DNA of 64,000 nucleotides from CAYUAI01 sp964442745 (GCA_964442745.1 CAYUAI010000002.1:1-64000), one strand, 5' to 3'. Counted from the stretch's first letter, positions 27,156-37,203 are shown. The notes: generated from the letters alone by a model not told the origin. Made by a program: numbers and translations.

Positions 27156-28049
27156 TTATTTATTTTTTTTCTTGGCTCTTGGGTGTGCCATATCGTATAC
27201 GCCTGCCAAATGCTGGAAATCTAGGTGTGTATAAATTTGGGTTGTGCTAATACTTGCATGACCCAATAACGCTTGAACCGCTCGTATATCACCACAAGAC
27301 TCCAATAGATGACTGGCAAAAGAATGTCTCAGTCGATGGGGATGAACGGTACCGCTGACCTCCTGGTTGATCCCCCAGCGCTTTAACCTTGCCTGCACTG
27401 AGCGGTGAGATAATCGTGTACCACGTTGACTGGTAAACAATGCACATTCATGCTCCCCGGTAAAAAGGCCGCGCACCGTTAACCATTTATTGATCGCTTG
27501 ATGTGCATGCCGCCCCACAGGAACAATACGCATTTTCTGGCCTTTACCCAGCACTCTGACCACCAAATCGGTTAAATCAACATCCGTGACATTCAAAGCC
27601 ACCAGCTCCGAAAGCCGCAATCCAGAGGAATACAATAATTCCATAATCGCCAAGTCCCGTATCGCCAAACGGCTCTCTTCAGAAACGCTGAGCAAGCGAC
27701 TCATTTGATCAACATCCAATACCGGTGGCAACCTACTTTTTGATTTTGGTGCTTTGATACCAATCACTGGATTGATTTCTACGAAATTTTCTCGCAATAA
27801 ATACTGATAAAATGTACGCAATGAAGAAAGCTGGCGCTGGATGGATTTGCCTCCCATCCCCTGGCGATGTCGATAGGCGATAAACTGGCGCACCTCAGGT
27901 ACCGTCACCGCTGACCAGGCCGTTAGTTTGTTCTCCATATAGCGGTAAAATATTTCAATATCTCGCTGATAGGCCTGGCAAGTATGTTCTGACAAACGCC
28001 TTTCAGTGCGCACATGTGTAATAAATTCAGCAATTTTTCTTTCCATCAT
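27156..28049 (-). CDS. xerC: Site-specific tyrosine recombinase XerC
   Basis: Resolves chromosome dimers at dif together with XerD. The 297-aa protein has the N-terminal core-binding domain (EHTCQAYQRDIEIFYRYM) and the catalytic domain with Arg in YSSGLRLSELVAL, the beta-hairpin lysine in GKGQKMRIVP, HPHRLRHSFASHLL, LLGHASISTTQIY and the nucleophile Tyr in IYTH. The gene order xerC-DUF484-dapF, read on the minus strand as dapF, DUF484, xerC, is conserved in Gammaproteobacteria and separates XerC from XerD. Confidence 0.96.
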   Translation of the reverse strand: MMERKIAEFITHVRTERRLSEHTCQAYQRDIEIFYRYMENKLTAWSAVTVPEVRQFIAYRHRQGMGGKSIQRQLSSLRTFYQYLLRENFVEINPVIGIKAPKSKSRLPPVLDVDQMSRLLSVSEESRLAIRDLAIMELLYSSGLRLSELVALNVTDVDLTDLVVRVLGKGQKMRIVPVGRHAHQAINKWLTVRGLFTGEHECALFTSQRGTRLSHRSVQARLKRWGINQEVSGTVHPHRLRHSFASHLLESCGDIRAVQALLGHASISTTQIYTHLDFQHLAGVYDMAHPRAKKKNK

Positions 28050-28095
28050 CCAAATGCTTTATTGGATACATCCATAACGCTATGGGTATATATCC

Positions 28096-28803
28096 CTATA
28101 AAAATCGTTTCACAATTACCGCTGACATTTCACCCAAATAAGACAAAAACAGCGTGCTCATCCCCGCCCGAAACCGCTCAACATCACGGCTTGCTACGAC
28201 AAACAATCCCAATGCATGATGATTGTCCATCAAAGGAATCACTGCCGTTGATTTTACATCGGCGGACCGATCTTCAAACAAATAAGCCAATTGTTGTTCA
28301 TTTAAATAACCACATACCGGCTTCCCCGCTGCCAGGATCGCTGAAAAATGTTTTTTAGCCTGAGCTTCATCGCCGACAAATTCAGTTCGGGATATTTCAT
28401 GAGCGACACAAGAATCAAATAATCGTATGGAAACCAGATCGGCGACAAAATCTTGTTGCAATTTCTCAGCAAGGATATCCAAACATTCATCTAAACTGAC
28501 AGATTGAATTAATGCAAGACTCAACTGGTGCAGACGATTAATCAAGCTGTCATTGACTCGCGCAATATTAATTAACTCCTGTATCCGATCGCGTAATTGT
28601 GCATTGTCTCCTCTCATAAGTGCCACTTGCCGCTCAATGAGCGAAATGGCATCCCCACTGATAGGGTGAAATACGGTCAAATCCGCCAGTAACGCCGGAT
28701 ACTCCTCAAAAAACTGAGGATGTGCTTGTAAAAAAGCGAACACATCTTCTGCCCGACATGCCACCGTTAAATCATCCTCACCGTGGTGCTTTTGTTCTGT
28801 CAT
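28096..28803 (-). CDS. DUF484 family GAF-like protein
   Basis: Cytosolic protein of about 235 aa found between dapF and xerC in many Gammaproteobacteria. The N-terminus AEDVFAFLQAHPQFFEEYPALL followed by SLIERQVALMRGDNAQLRDR (a short coiled coil) is the DUF484 signature, then a GAF-like domain. The frame opens at 28827, but ATG 28801-28803 is preceded by AGGCGGAG and matches the family start. Function is unknown. Confidence 0.9.
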   Translation of the reverse strand: MTEQKHHGEDDLTVACRAEDVFAFLQAHPQFFEEYPALLADLTVFHPISGDAISLIERQVALMRGDNAQLRDRIQELINIARVNDSLINRLHQLSLALIQSVSLDECLDILAEKLQQDFVADLVSIRLFDSCVAHEISRTEFVGDEAQAKKHFSAILAAGKPVCGYLNEQQLAYLFEDRSADVKSTAVIPLMDNHHALGLFVVASRDVERFRAGMSTLFLSYLGEMSAVIVKRFL

Positions 28804-28939
28804 ACTCCGCCTCTTACAACAATGCAACCGCTCTGCAATATTCCCTCAACGCCATCACAGCGCTCCCCTCAACCCATAACGAGTCATTTTTAGGCCTATT
28901 CAACCGATATCATGAACAACACTTAATCACGTTCACTCG

Positions 28940-29785
28940 CTAAAAATGATTCGAGGCTAAGTCAATCACTCCACTAAATACATATGAAGCCGGTCCTGAC
29001 ATGATCACCGAAGTGCCAACTCCCGACCAGCGCACATCAAGACAACCGCCGACTAATTCGACCGTTACATTTTCCGATAACAAGCCAATTTTGCGCCCAT
29101 AGACCACAGCCGCGCAAGCGCCACTGCCACAAGCTAAGGTTTCTCCCACACCGCGCTCATAGACTCTCAACCGAATATACTGCGCATTGACCACTTCCAT
29201 AAATCCAACATTGACATGCTTAGGAAAACATGCATGCGTTTCAACCGCCGCTCCCAGACGCTCAACCAATGCCTCAACCACTTTATCGACGATTAACACC
29301 GCATGAGGATTGCCCATCGATAAGACGCCAAGCTGCAAAGACTGTTGTCCCAAGTTAAGCACATACTGATCCGACCTATGTGCCGTTAAAAACGGTATTT
29401 TTTCTGGCTCAAATACCGGCGACCCCATATTCACTTCGACCTGATCATCAGCGAGTAATTTGAGCGTTATTTCTCCAGTATGGGTTTCAACGTTTATAAT
29501 ATCATGATTTGTCAATCCCTGCGCACGTACAAACCGGGCAAAACATCGAGCGCCATTGCCACATTGCTCTACTTCCTTGCCATCCGCATTAAAAATACGA
29601 TATCGAAATTCAGCCGATGCAGATTGAGACTTTTCAACTAATAAAATTTGATCACAACCAATACCAAAATGGCGATCAGCGATTTTTTTAATCTGTGAGG
29701 AAGTTAAATGAACCGCCTGAGAAATCGTGTCAATGACAACAAAATCATTACCTAAACCATGCATTTTTGCAAAATGAATTTCCAT
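28940..29785 (-). CDS. dapF: Diaminopimelate epimerase
   Basis: Converts LL- to meso-diaminopimelate for lysine and peptidoglycan. The 281-aa product starts MEIHFAKMHGLGNDFVV and contains both catalytic cysteines, EQCGNGARCFARF and ETLACGSGACAAVVYG, plus MGNPHAV. The frame is open to 29869 but family alignment places the start at ATG 29783-29785; its ribosome binding site is weak. It is the first gene of dapF-DUF484-xerC. lysA, often upstream, is absent. Confidence 0.96.
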   Translation of the reverse strand: MEIHFAKMHGLGNDFVVIDTISQAVHLTSSQIKKIADRHFGIGCDQILLVEKSQSASAEFRYRIFNADGKEVEQCGNGARCFARFVRAQGLTNHDIINVETHTGEITLKLLADDQVEVNMGSPVFEPEKIPFLTAHRSDQYVLNLGQQSLQLGVLSMGNPHAVLIVDKVVEALVERLGAAVETHACFPKHVNVGFMEVVNAQYIRLRVYERGVGETLACGSGACAAVVYGRKIGLLSENVTVELVGGCLDVRWSGVGTSVIMSGPASYVFSGVIDLASNHF

Positions 29786-30275
29786 CTTAAAAATCTCAAT
29801 TAATCGCGGTGGTACAATGACTAACATACTCAACGGAAGCCCACCCTTGTCGGAGCAAGGATCATACAAAATCAGAGAATAAGCGACCCGCTGTCGGAAT
29901 CATAAACAGTCACCCAAATTAAAAAGGCCGCATCCCATGGCATAAATAATGATAGCCAAAAGAAACACAGCCTTTTTTAGTAATCTGCAGTGACACTTTA
30001 AATTATTTACAACAAAAAAAATTTATGCGTATCAAATACAAAACAGCATCAATTTGCTTAATTGAAATGACAGCTTACACCACTATTTTACTAAATTCAC
30101 CAAAAAATCGTTGGAAATGGGATACTGAGAAACGGTATAACTTGCGCTAAATAGGTATATATCAAACAAAATATAGATAGATCGCACAAAGCAAAATCTA
30201 TCACTCCACGCTAAAGACATGGAGAGCAGATTCCGAAGCTAGGAGACAAGAGATACAAGTTATTTTATTTCATTG
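29786..30275. other. 490-bp intergenic region
   Basis: Holds the promoter side of dapF and the downstream end of the receiver gene. AAAAAGGC near 29922 and GCCTTTTTT near 29971 could pair across a ~45-nt loop, followed by T residues, but the loop is long for a terminator. The remainder is AT-rich. No gene or repeat was seen. Confidence 0.35.
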
Positions 30276-30665
30276 CTAAGCAAAATTTTTCGACCAAATT
30301 TCATTAATGCGATCGGATAAACTCATGGGATCAAAAGGCTTGGAAATCACATCTATCGCCCCCAGATCCTTATAGCCTTGTATCTCGTTAGGCTGCACCT
30401 TTGCGGTCATAAAAATGACCGGTATATCCTTAATTCCTGGGGTCTCTCGCAAAGCTTTTAAAGTGGATGGGCCATCCATTTCAGGCATCATTACATCCAG
30501 TAAAATCAAATCCGGTTTGACCTGTGGTGCCGCCTCCAACGCAAGCCGGCCATTACTACAAACTTCCACCTGAAAACCACCGACAGTTTCCAAGGCAAGC
30601 TTCGCCACTTGAGAAATATCCGGTTCATCTTCTGCGTACAAAATGCTATTCAAACTGGCGGCCAT
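30276..30665 (-). CDS. Stand-alone response regulator receiver (CheY-like)
   Basis: A single REC domain of 129 aa with no output domain. The acidic pocket is AEDEPD (Asp/Glu at 12-15), the phospho-acceptor is Asp57 in LILLDVMMPEMDG, the conserved Thr is in VIFMTAK, and the Lys is in ISKPFDP. Such proteins act through partner kinases or bind a target directly. No histidine kinase lies in the window; the chemoreceptor at 46.4-47.6 kb is a possible pathway member but is far away. Confidence 0.94.
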   Translation of the reverse strand: MAASLNSILYAEDEPDISQVAKLALETVGGFQVEVCSNGRLALEAAPQVKPDLILLDVMMPEMDGPSTLKALRETPGIKDIPVIFMTAKVQPNEIQGYKDLGAIDVISKPFDPMSLSDRINEIWSKNFA

Positions 30666-30841
30666 AATTTATTCTCACTTCACTATTGATATATCCATTA
30701 CTCAAGAATATTAGTCATCGTTATCATTTTTAAATGGATACCCATTAAATCGACGTATACATTAAAAACTAGAGTCACAGCATCACATTTTTGGATAGAT
30801 CCCGTTTAAATCCGGCAAAACCCAGCTATCCTCATAAAACA

Positions 30842-31651
30842 TTAATGCACATCGCGTTCCAGTTTATCTTGCAAAGTCGCCAATACCCGCTGTGTCTCAC
30901 GTAGTTCGTTGAGCAACTCCTTCTTTGAAAGGGGTTGCTCCATTTCTTTCAAGCGTTCCATCTTCGCTTCATCAAGGTTATTCAATACCACAGCAATGAA
31001 TAGGTTAATAATGACAAAAGTACCAAGTATCACAAAACTGACAAAATATATCCAAGCATAGGGCGATAATTCCATGGCGGTATACATAACATCCGTCCAA
31101 TCTTCCAGTGTCACAATACGAAACAACGTTAACATCGCCAGCCCCAAACTGCCCCAGTGCTGAGAATCATGAACATGAAACAAATGATACCCCGCCACCG
31201 CATAGATATAAAAAATTACTGACATTAAAAGCATGATATTGCCCATGCTAGGAATGCTGCGTATCAGGGTAGTCACGATCAACCGCAACTCTGGAATCAT
31301 TGAAATTAAACGCAAGACCCGCAATAGACGCGCTAAGCGTGCCAACATGGCTAAGTCACCACTAGCAGGAATTAACGACAACACCACAATCGTGAAATCA
31401 AATACATTCCAGCCATCACCAAAGTATTTACGCCATTGAGGCGCAACGGCGGTAATTTTTATCACCGCTTCTAGCACAAAAATAGATATAATCAAATAAT
31501 TTAAAAACGAAAAAACGCCTCCATAATCCCGAGCCAACAGCTCGGAAGTCTCTAACCCTAAGATAATACCATTAAAAATGATAAGTCCGATAATAAAACC
31601 CTCAAACCAACGGTACTCAATAACTCGCTGACATGCCCTTCTTATCTTCAT
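30842..31651 (-). CDS. Voltage-gated cation channel (ion transporter family)
   Basis: Six-helix channel subunit of the bacterial NaChBac/NavAb type that would form tetramers in the inner membrane. S4 is visible as LARLARLLRVLRLI with an arginine every third or fourth residue. The pore carries the selectivity filter TLEDWTD (about residue 180), and a C-terminal coiled coil (KKELLNELRETQRVLATLQ) probably holds the tetramer. The frame continues up to 31777 into purL; the ATG at 31649-31651 fits the usual start (MKIRRACQRV), while GTG 31676-31678 with GGAGGA upstream is an alternative. The acidic residues after the filter Glu suggest Ca2+ permeation. No partner gene is nearby. Confidence 0.9.
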   Translation of the reverse strand: MKIRRACQRVIEYRWFEGFIIGLIIFNGIILGLETSELLARDYGGVFSFLNYLIISIFVLEAVIKITAVAPQWRKYFGDGWNVFDFTIVVLSLIPASGDLAMLARLARLLRVLRLISMIPELRLIVTTLIRSIPSMGNIMLLMSVIFYIYAVAGYHLFHVHDSQHWGSLGLAMLTLFRIVTLEDWTDVMYTAMELSPYAWIYFVSFVILGTFVIINLFIAVVLNNLDEAKMERLKEMEQPLSKKELLNELRETQRVLATLQDKLERDVH

Positions 31652-31697
31652 ATTTGTTTTTTCTAATTTGCAACCCACATAACATAAGCTCCTCCAA

Positions 31698-31728
31698 ATC
31701 ACATCGTCTTTATGGAAGACGATGTGAT
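31698..31728. terminator. Perfect 13-bp hairpin between purL and the channel gene
   Basis: ATCACATCGTCTT (31698-31710) and its exact complement (31716-31728) flank the loop TATGG, six bases after the purL stop on the minus strand. No T-run follows, so it may be an mRNA end-protecting or pausing structure rather than a full intrinsic terminator. It overlaps the possible upstream start region of the channel. Confidence 0.5.
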
Positions 31729-31734
31729 ATCCCT

Positions 31735-34700
31735 TTATCCCAGCCACACCCGAGCATTTCGAAATATCTGCATCCATGGACCATCTTCACCCCAGTCGTC
31801 AGGATGCCATGAATATTGAACCGTGCGAAACACTCTTTCCGGGTGCGGCATCATAATGGTAAATCGGCCATCAACGCTGGTAAACCCTGTCATACCCGCC
31901 ACCGATCCATTAGGGTTAGCCGGATAGTTTTCTGTCGCTTGGCCCTGGTTGTCAATATACCGCAAACAAACCAAATGCTTCTCGACCAGTAACTGACTAA
32001 AATCTTCATGAGGAAACGTCACACGACCTTCCCCATGAGCCACCACAATCGGTATTTTTGAGCCCACCATGGCATGTAAAAACAAAGAAGGGGATGGCAA
32101 TACTTCCACCAATGAAAAACGTGCTTCAAATTGTTCTGAGGTGTTTTTTGCAAAACGTGGCCAATGCGACGTGCCCGGTATTAAGTCAGACAACTGTGAT
32201 AACATTTGGCAGCCATTGCACACACCTAAAGCAAAACTGTCTTGGCGCTGAAAAAAATTGGCGAATTCATCACGTAACTGGGTATTCAATAAAATACTCT
32301 TCGCCCATCCTTGACCCGCACCTAAGACATCACCATAGGAAAAACCACCACAGGCCACCAGTCCTTGAAACAACTGCAATGACATTTTCCCTGTTTGCAA
32401 ATCACTCATGTGTACATCAATACAAGCAAATCCAGCACGCTCAAATGCAGCGGCCATTTCTAATTGCCCATTAACCCCCTGCTCCCTCAGTATGGCAAGT
32501 TTAGGTCGTACTCCGGTCGCCAGATAAGGAGCGGCGATATTATTTTCAATGTCAAATGAAAGTGCGACTTGGATCCCAGGGTCTTTCTCATCCAACACGC
32601 TATCGAACTCTTGCTGCGCACAATCGGGATTATCTCTTAACGCTTGCATATGATAGCTCGTTAAAGACCAGGCTTTTTGAAATGCCCGGCGAGTATCGGC
32701 GAGCACTTCTTTTCGTTGAAAATAAAATCGAATCTGATCGTGATTATTCAGCTCGCCAATGACAAAACTATGCTTGTCTAATCCCGCGATTCGCAAGCGC
32801 TCCATCACATCATCGGTATCACAATGCAATACCTGGATGGCGGCACCAAGCTCCTCGTTAAACAATATTGCTAAAGGATTTTCACCTAAACCATCCAGGT
32901 GAATATCAACACCCACATGGCCAGCAAATGCCATTTCACAAATCGTGGTAAACAAACCACCATCGGAACGGTCATGATAAGCCAATAATAATCGTTCTTC
33001 ATTCAAGCCTTGAATAACTTGAAAAAATTCTTTAAAGGCCGTTACATCATCCAGATCCGGCGGATAATCGCCAATTTGTTGATAGACCTGGGCCAGCGCC
33101 GAAGCGCCTAAACGATTTTTACCTTTGCCTAAATCAATAAAGATAATATCCGTATCACCTCGATCCGAGCGCAGCAAAGGAGTCAAGGTATGGCGTACAT
33201 CCACCACCGGCGCAAAGGCAGAACAAATCATTGACAGAGGCGCCGTCACCGATTTATGTACATCACCGTCTTGCCAAACCGTATGCATGGACATCGAGTC
33301 CTTACCCACCGGGATGGTAATTCCCAACTTCGGGCATAACTCCATACCGACCGCCTTTACCGCCTCAAAAAGGCCGGCATCTTCCCCAGGAGAACCCGCA
33401 GAAACCATCCAGTTCGCCGATAACACGATATCTTTTAACTGGCGAATTGGCGCGGCAACAATATTTGTTAATGCTTCACCTATCGCCATACGCGTTGACG
33501 CCGCATAACGCAAGAGTGCAATGGGAGCTCGTTCACCCATCGCCATCGCCTCACCGGCATAGCCGACATAAGCACTCGACGTCACTCCCACATCAGCGAC
33601 CGGAATTTGCCAGGGACCGACCATCTGATCGCGAGTCACTTGACCACCCACGCTGCGATCACCAATGGTGATTAAAAACCGTTTGTCAGCGACAACAGGC
33701 AATTGCAGAATACGTAACGCCGCCTCTTTCAGATCCATCTCGTCAAGCTTCAATGAAGATTTCATGACCGATTGCTGATGCACATCTCTTAGCATTTTAG
33801 GTGTCTTACCTAATAACACATCCATGGGCATATCAATCGGTACATTATTTAATTCAGCATCTCCTACATAAAGATGCGGTTCTTGAATCGCTTCGCCAAT
33901 CACCGCATAAGGACAACGTTCTCTTTCACAGATGTCATCAAATTCAGCCAAGCGCGAACTATCCACCGCCAATACATAGCGCTCCTGAGCCTCGTTACAC
34001 CAAATTTCCAGGGGTGACATGCCCAGGTCATCATTGGGAATCGCACGCAATTCAAAACGGGCTCCACGTTCGCTATCATCGACTAATTCGGGCATGGCAT
34101 TAGACAAACCGCCAGCGCCCACATCATGGAGGCTGATAATCGGATTATCGACCCCTTGCTGCCAACAGCAATCAATGACTTCCTGGCAACGCCGTTGAAT
34201 TTCAGGATTACCACGTTGCACGGAAGCAAAATCAAGCTGCTCATCGCTGGTCCCGGTGGCCACCGATGACGCTGCACCACCACCTAGCCCAATGAGCATG
34301 CCCGGCCCCCCCAACACAATCAGCTGGGCATTCGCAGGAATATCACCTTTTTTAACTTGTGCCTCGCGAATATTACCCAAGCCACCGGCCAACATAATGG
34401 GTTTATGATAGCCACGAACTTGCCTGCCTTGAGGGCCTTCGATCCACTGCTCATAGCTACGAAAATACCCGCAAATATTAGGCCGTCCAAATTCATTGTT
34501 AAACGATGCCGCACCGATCGGGCCTTCCAGCATAATATCGAGTGCTGACGCAATGCGATCTGGCTTGCCATAAGGCAACTCCCAAGCTTGCGGATAATCA
34601 GGAATATTTAAATTGGAAACCGAAAAGCCAGATAAACCCGCCTTAGGCTTTGCTCCTCGGCCCACCGCTCCTTCATCACGAATTTCCCCCCCCGCCCCGG

Positions 34701-35628
34701 TGGCGGCCCCGGCAAAAGGTGAAATGGCCGTCGGATGATTATGCGTTTCCACCTTCATTAAGATATGAACGGGTTCGTGCTGGTACTGATATTGTTTGGT
34801 GTCCGGATGTGGATAGAACAAGCGATCACCGAGCCCAACCATCACTGCCGCATTATCTTTGTAAGCGGATAGAATGTGCTCAGAGTGTTGCTCGTAGGTA
34901 TTTTTTATCATGTCAAATAATGAGCGGGATTGCGGTTTACCATTCACCACCCAATCCGCCCGAAAAATTTTGTGGCGACAATGCTCAGAATTCGCCTGAG
35001 CAAACATCATTAACTCTACGTCGGTGGGATTACGCTGCAAAGCCATAAAATTATCAAAAAGATAATCGATTTCATCATCAGCTAATGCCAAGCCCAAGAC
35101 TTGGTTAGCACGCTCCAGAGCCACCCGGCCAGCACCCAAAATATCAATGGAGGTCAATTCTTTTGCCGGCGTTTGCGCAAAAAGTGTGTCAACCTCCTCT
35201 TCACTTGTCAGTACCGTTTGGGTCATTCGGTCGTGCATAGTTTGCGCAGCACAAACACTCAGCTGCTCGCTTAACTTCACATCGCCCTGGAAAACGACAT
35301 GATATAAAATACCCCGCTCGATCCGTTTGACCTGGTTTAAGCCGCAATGATGGGCAATATTCGTCGCTTTTGTTGACCAAGGTGAAATCGTGCCGAATCG
35401 CGGAACCACCAAAATCACCGATTCCGATTCGGGTTGATCAATAATATCTCCATCTAGCAGCCGCTCAAGCACGGATTTCGCGGCATCGCTTAATGTTTGC
35501 TCTATATCGACATAATACCGAGTGACGGCGTTTATCGCCGTCGCTTCAGGAACTTGCTGTTGCAAGACGGACAATAATCGTTGTTTTCGAAAATCGGATA
35601 ATGCGAGTGTACCTGACAAAATCAGCAT
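31735..35628 (-). CDS. purL: Phosphoribosylformylglycinamidine synthase PurL
   Basis: Large single-chain FGAM synthase (1297 aa) for step four of purine synthesis, the form typical of Proteobacteria. It has the N-terminal PurS-like domain, two ATP-binding synthase domains (FAQANSEHCRHKIFRADW; KVETHNHPTAISPFAGAATG; GDRSVGGQVTRDQMVGPW) and a C-terminal glutaminase with catalytic Cys in LGVCNGCQML and His in MPHPERVFR. An AGGA ribosome binding site precedes the ATG. It is apparently monocistronic, ending in a perfect hairpin. Confidence 0.98.
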   Translation of the reverse strand: MLILSGTLALSDFRKQRLLSVLQQQVPEATAINAVTRYYVDIEQTLSDAAKSVLERLLDGDIIDQPESESVILVVPRFGTISPWSTKATNIAHHCGLNQVKRIERGILYHVVFQGDVKLSEQLSVCAAQTMHDRMTQTVLTSEEEVDTLFAQTPAKELTSIDILGAGRVALERANQVLGLALADDEIDYLFDNFMALQRNPTDVELMMFAQANSEHCRHKIFRADWVVNGKPQSRSLFDMIKNTYEQHSEHILSAYKDNAAVMVGLGDRLFYPHPDTKQYQYQHEPVHILMKVETHNHPTAISPFAGAATGAGGEIRDEGAVGRGAKPKAGLSGFSVSNLNIPDYPQAWELPYGKPDRIASALDIMLEGPIGAASFNNEFGRPNICGYFRSYEQWIEGPQGRQVRGYHKPIMLAGGLGNIREAQVKKGDIPANAQLIVLGGPGMLIGLGGGAASSVATGTSDEQLDFASVQRGNPEIQRRCQEVIDCCWQQGVDNPIISLHDVGAGGLSNAMPELVDDSERGARFELRAIPNDDLGMSPLEIWCNEAQERYVLAVDSSRLAEFDDICERERCPYAVIGEAIQEPHLYVGDAELNNVPIDMPMDVLLGKTPKMLRDVHQQSVMKSSLKLDEMDLKEAALRILQLPVVADKRFLITIGDRSVGGQVTRDQMVGPWQIPVADVGVTSSAYVGYAGEAMAMGERAPIALLRYAASTRMAIGEALTNIVAAPIRQLKDIVLSANWMVSAGSPGEDAGLFEAVKAVGMELCPKLGITIPVGKDSMSMHTVWQDGDVHKSVTAPLSMICSAFAPVVDVRHTLTPLLRSDRGDTDIIFIDLGKGKNRLGASALAQVYQQIGDYPPDLDDVTAFKEFFQVIQGLNEERLLLAYHDRSDGGLFTTICEMAFAGHVGVDIHLDGLGENPLAILFNEELGAAIQVLHCDTDDVMERLRIAGLDKHSFVIGELNNHDQIRFYFQRKEVLADTRRAFQKAWSLTSYHMQALRDNPDCAQQEFDSVLDEKDPGIQVALSFDIENNIAAPYLATGVRPKLAILREQGVNGQLEMAAAFERAGFACIDVHMSDLQTGKMSLQLFQGLVACGGFSYGDVLGAGQGWAKSILLNTQLRDEFANFFQRQDSFALGVCNGCQMLSQLSDLIPGTSHWPRFAKNTSEQFEARFSLVEVLPSPSLFLHAMVGSKIPIVVAHGEGRVTFPHEDFSQLLVEKHLVCLRYIDNQGQATENYPANPNGSVAGMTGFTSVDGRFTIMMPHPERVFRTVQYSWHPDDWGEDGPWMQIFRNARVWLG

Positions 35629-35901
35629 AATGATCCTAATACACGGTTGAAAAGGACGTTATGATACTTGATTGCCAAATTTTTCTCATCCATGGTTTTG
35701 GCTACACGAGTCAATCTCTCACCAAGAGTCGGCGAGTGATCAGTTTAGGAGCATGAGAAAATGAACGGATAGATAGTTCAGTTTTTCAACAAAACCGCCA
35801 AGGTGACGGCTCTTCTACGACAACGCACTGAGATGGAAAAAACCACGAGATCTATCAACAATATAATGATGTATTGGTGATATTAAAAACAGCCAACAAA
35901 A

Positions 35902-36039
35902 CTATTGTTTATTTACTACAATCCGAGGCTTGAGTTTTTTTAATGGCGCTACCATCATTGAACTTGCCCACCAGGCAAGGCCGGCACCAACAATGAAACT
36001 CACCAAGATAAATATGAGAATTGCTGTCATAGATGACAT
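35902..36039 (-). CDS. Small single-pass membrane protein, 45 aa
   Basis: ATG at 36037-36039 opens a 45-codon frame with one clear transmembrane helix (ILIFILVSFIVGAGLAWWAS) and a basic tail (PLKKLKPRIVV), so the C-terminus should be cytosolic. AAAGGA lies eight bases upstream of the start. It is upstream of purL on the same strand but 270 bp away. No family recognised. The 35629-35901 stretch between it and purL shows nothing else, and 36040-36305 holds only AT-rich DNA and a short C-run. Confidence 0.5.
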   Translation of the reverse strand: MSSMTAILIFILVSFIVGAGLAWWASSMMVAPLKKLKPRIVVNKQ

Positions 36040-36305
36040 GCAGAATTTTCCTTTGCGTTATGAAGTGACACATGATCGAACTATCGTCTTAATCTGATAA
36101 TTTCTTTACTCATTACAATTCAGGCCATTGGGTTACCCAGCCGACCTCATTTACCCCCACATTCTTCACGCCCCCCCCTATTAAAGCCATTAAAATAATT
36201 GTCGATACCTTTTCAGGGACTCGAACGTTGACAATTGTCGATATTGAAAATAAATCCATTGATTGCACTTGTATTACACACGACCTATCGTCAGGAACCC
36301 TTTTG

Positions 36306-37199
36306 ATGTTTTATGCTTTTAACCCAAGCCAACTGATTCCCGCTGTTCATAAATGGGCATTGGTTTATTTAATGCTTGCCAGTACGGTGTTGCCATTCAC
36401 CGCAAGTCATGCAGAAGATGCCCTATTATTAGGAATGTTTCCCCGACACAACCCCATCGAAACAACCCGCATGTATCGGCCCTTAGCAAAATATTTGAGC
36501 AAACATCTGGGCCGTAAAGTGCAATTAGTCACTCCTAAAAATTTTCCCATATTTTGGCAAAACGTCACCAATAAACAATTTGATATTGTGAATTTCAATC
36601 AATTTCATTATGTCAAATCCCATAAAGAAATCGGTTATGAGGTTTTTGCAGTCATTGAAGAACTTGGCGAATCCACCATTACCGGCTCAATTATCGTCCG
36701 CAAAGATTCCGGCATCAATACGGTACAAGATTTAATAGGTAAGCATATTATTTTTGGCGGCGGCAAAAAAGCCATGCAAAGCTACATTTATGCCACTTAC
36801 TTACTAATGGAGCAGGGTTTAAATCCGGGAGATTATACTTATAGCATTGCCCGCACCCCACCCAATGCCATTTTTGCCACCTATTTTAAGCAAGCATCAG
36901 CAGGAGGCATTGGCGACAAAGTTCTGAGCTTGCCAGCCGTCACACAAAAAATCGATACGTCACAAATACGCTTTCTGGTCAAAGGTAATCAGTACCCACA
37001 TCTACCATGGGCTTTTAATAATCGCTTACCTCTGCCCCTCAAGCAACAAATTGCCGAATTAATGTTTAATCTAAAAAACTCAACGGAGGGGGAAAAAATA
37101 CTCACCAAGGCAAATTTAAGCGGCTTTGTTAAAGCAACGGACCAAGACTTTGACCCGCATCGAGCCATTATTTATAAAGTGCTAGGAGAGCAGTATTAA
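36306..37199 (+). CDS. PhnD-like periplasmic phosphate/phosphonate-type binding protein
   Basis: Periplasmic solute-binding protein of the PhnD/PtxB superfamily. After a signal peptide (WALVYLMLASTVLPFTASHA) it shows LLLGMFPRHNPIETTRMYRP, LAKYLSKHLGRKVQLVTPKN, FDIVNFNQFHYV and the GSIIVRKDSGINTVQDL segment of this family. The frame begins at 36228, but ATG 36306 with AGGAA nearby gives a sensible signal peptide. No ABC permease or ATPase is adjacent, so it may serve as a sensor-type binding protein rather than a transporter subunit. The ligand cannot be read from the sequence. It is convergent with purC, 4 bp away. Confidence 0.85.
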   Translation: MFYAFNPSQLIPAVHKWALVYLMLASTVLPFTASHAEDALLLGMFPRHNPIETTRMYRPLAKYLSKHLGRKVQLVTPKNFPIFWQNVTNKQFDIVNFNQFHYVKSHKEIGYEVFAVIEELGESTITGSIIVRKDSGINTVQDLIGKHIIFGGGKKAMQSYIYATYLLMEQGLNPGDYTYSIARTPPNAIFATYFKQASAGGIGDKVLSLPAVTQKIDTSQIRFLVKGNQYPHLPWAFNNRLPLPLKQQIAELMFNLKNSTEGEKILTKANLSGFVKATDQDFDPHRAIIYKVLGEQY

Positions 37200-37203
37200 G
37201 GTA

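Noticed and set aside
29921..29975. Intrinsic terminator AAAAAGGC / GCCTTTTTT
   Set aside because: The loop of about 45 bases is too long for a normal terminator.
33125..33508. Plus-strand frames inside purL, and similar long antisense frames inside hslU, radical-SAM and MCP genes
   Set aside because: They are mirror frames of strongly coding genes with no translation signals of their own.
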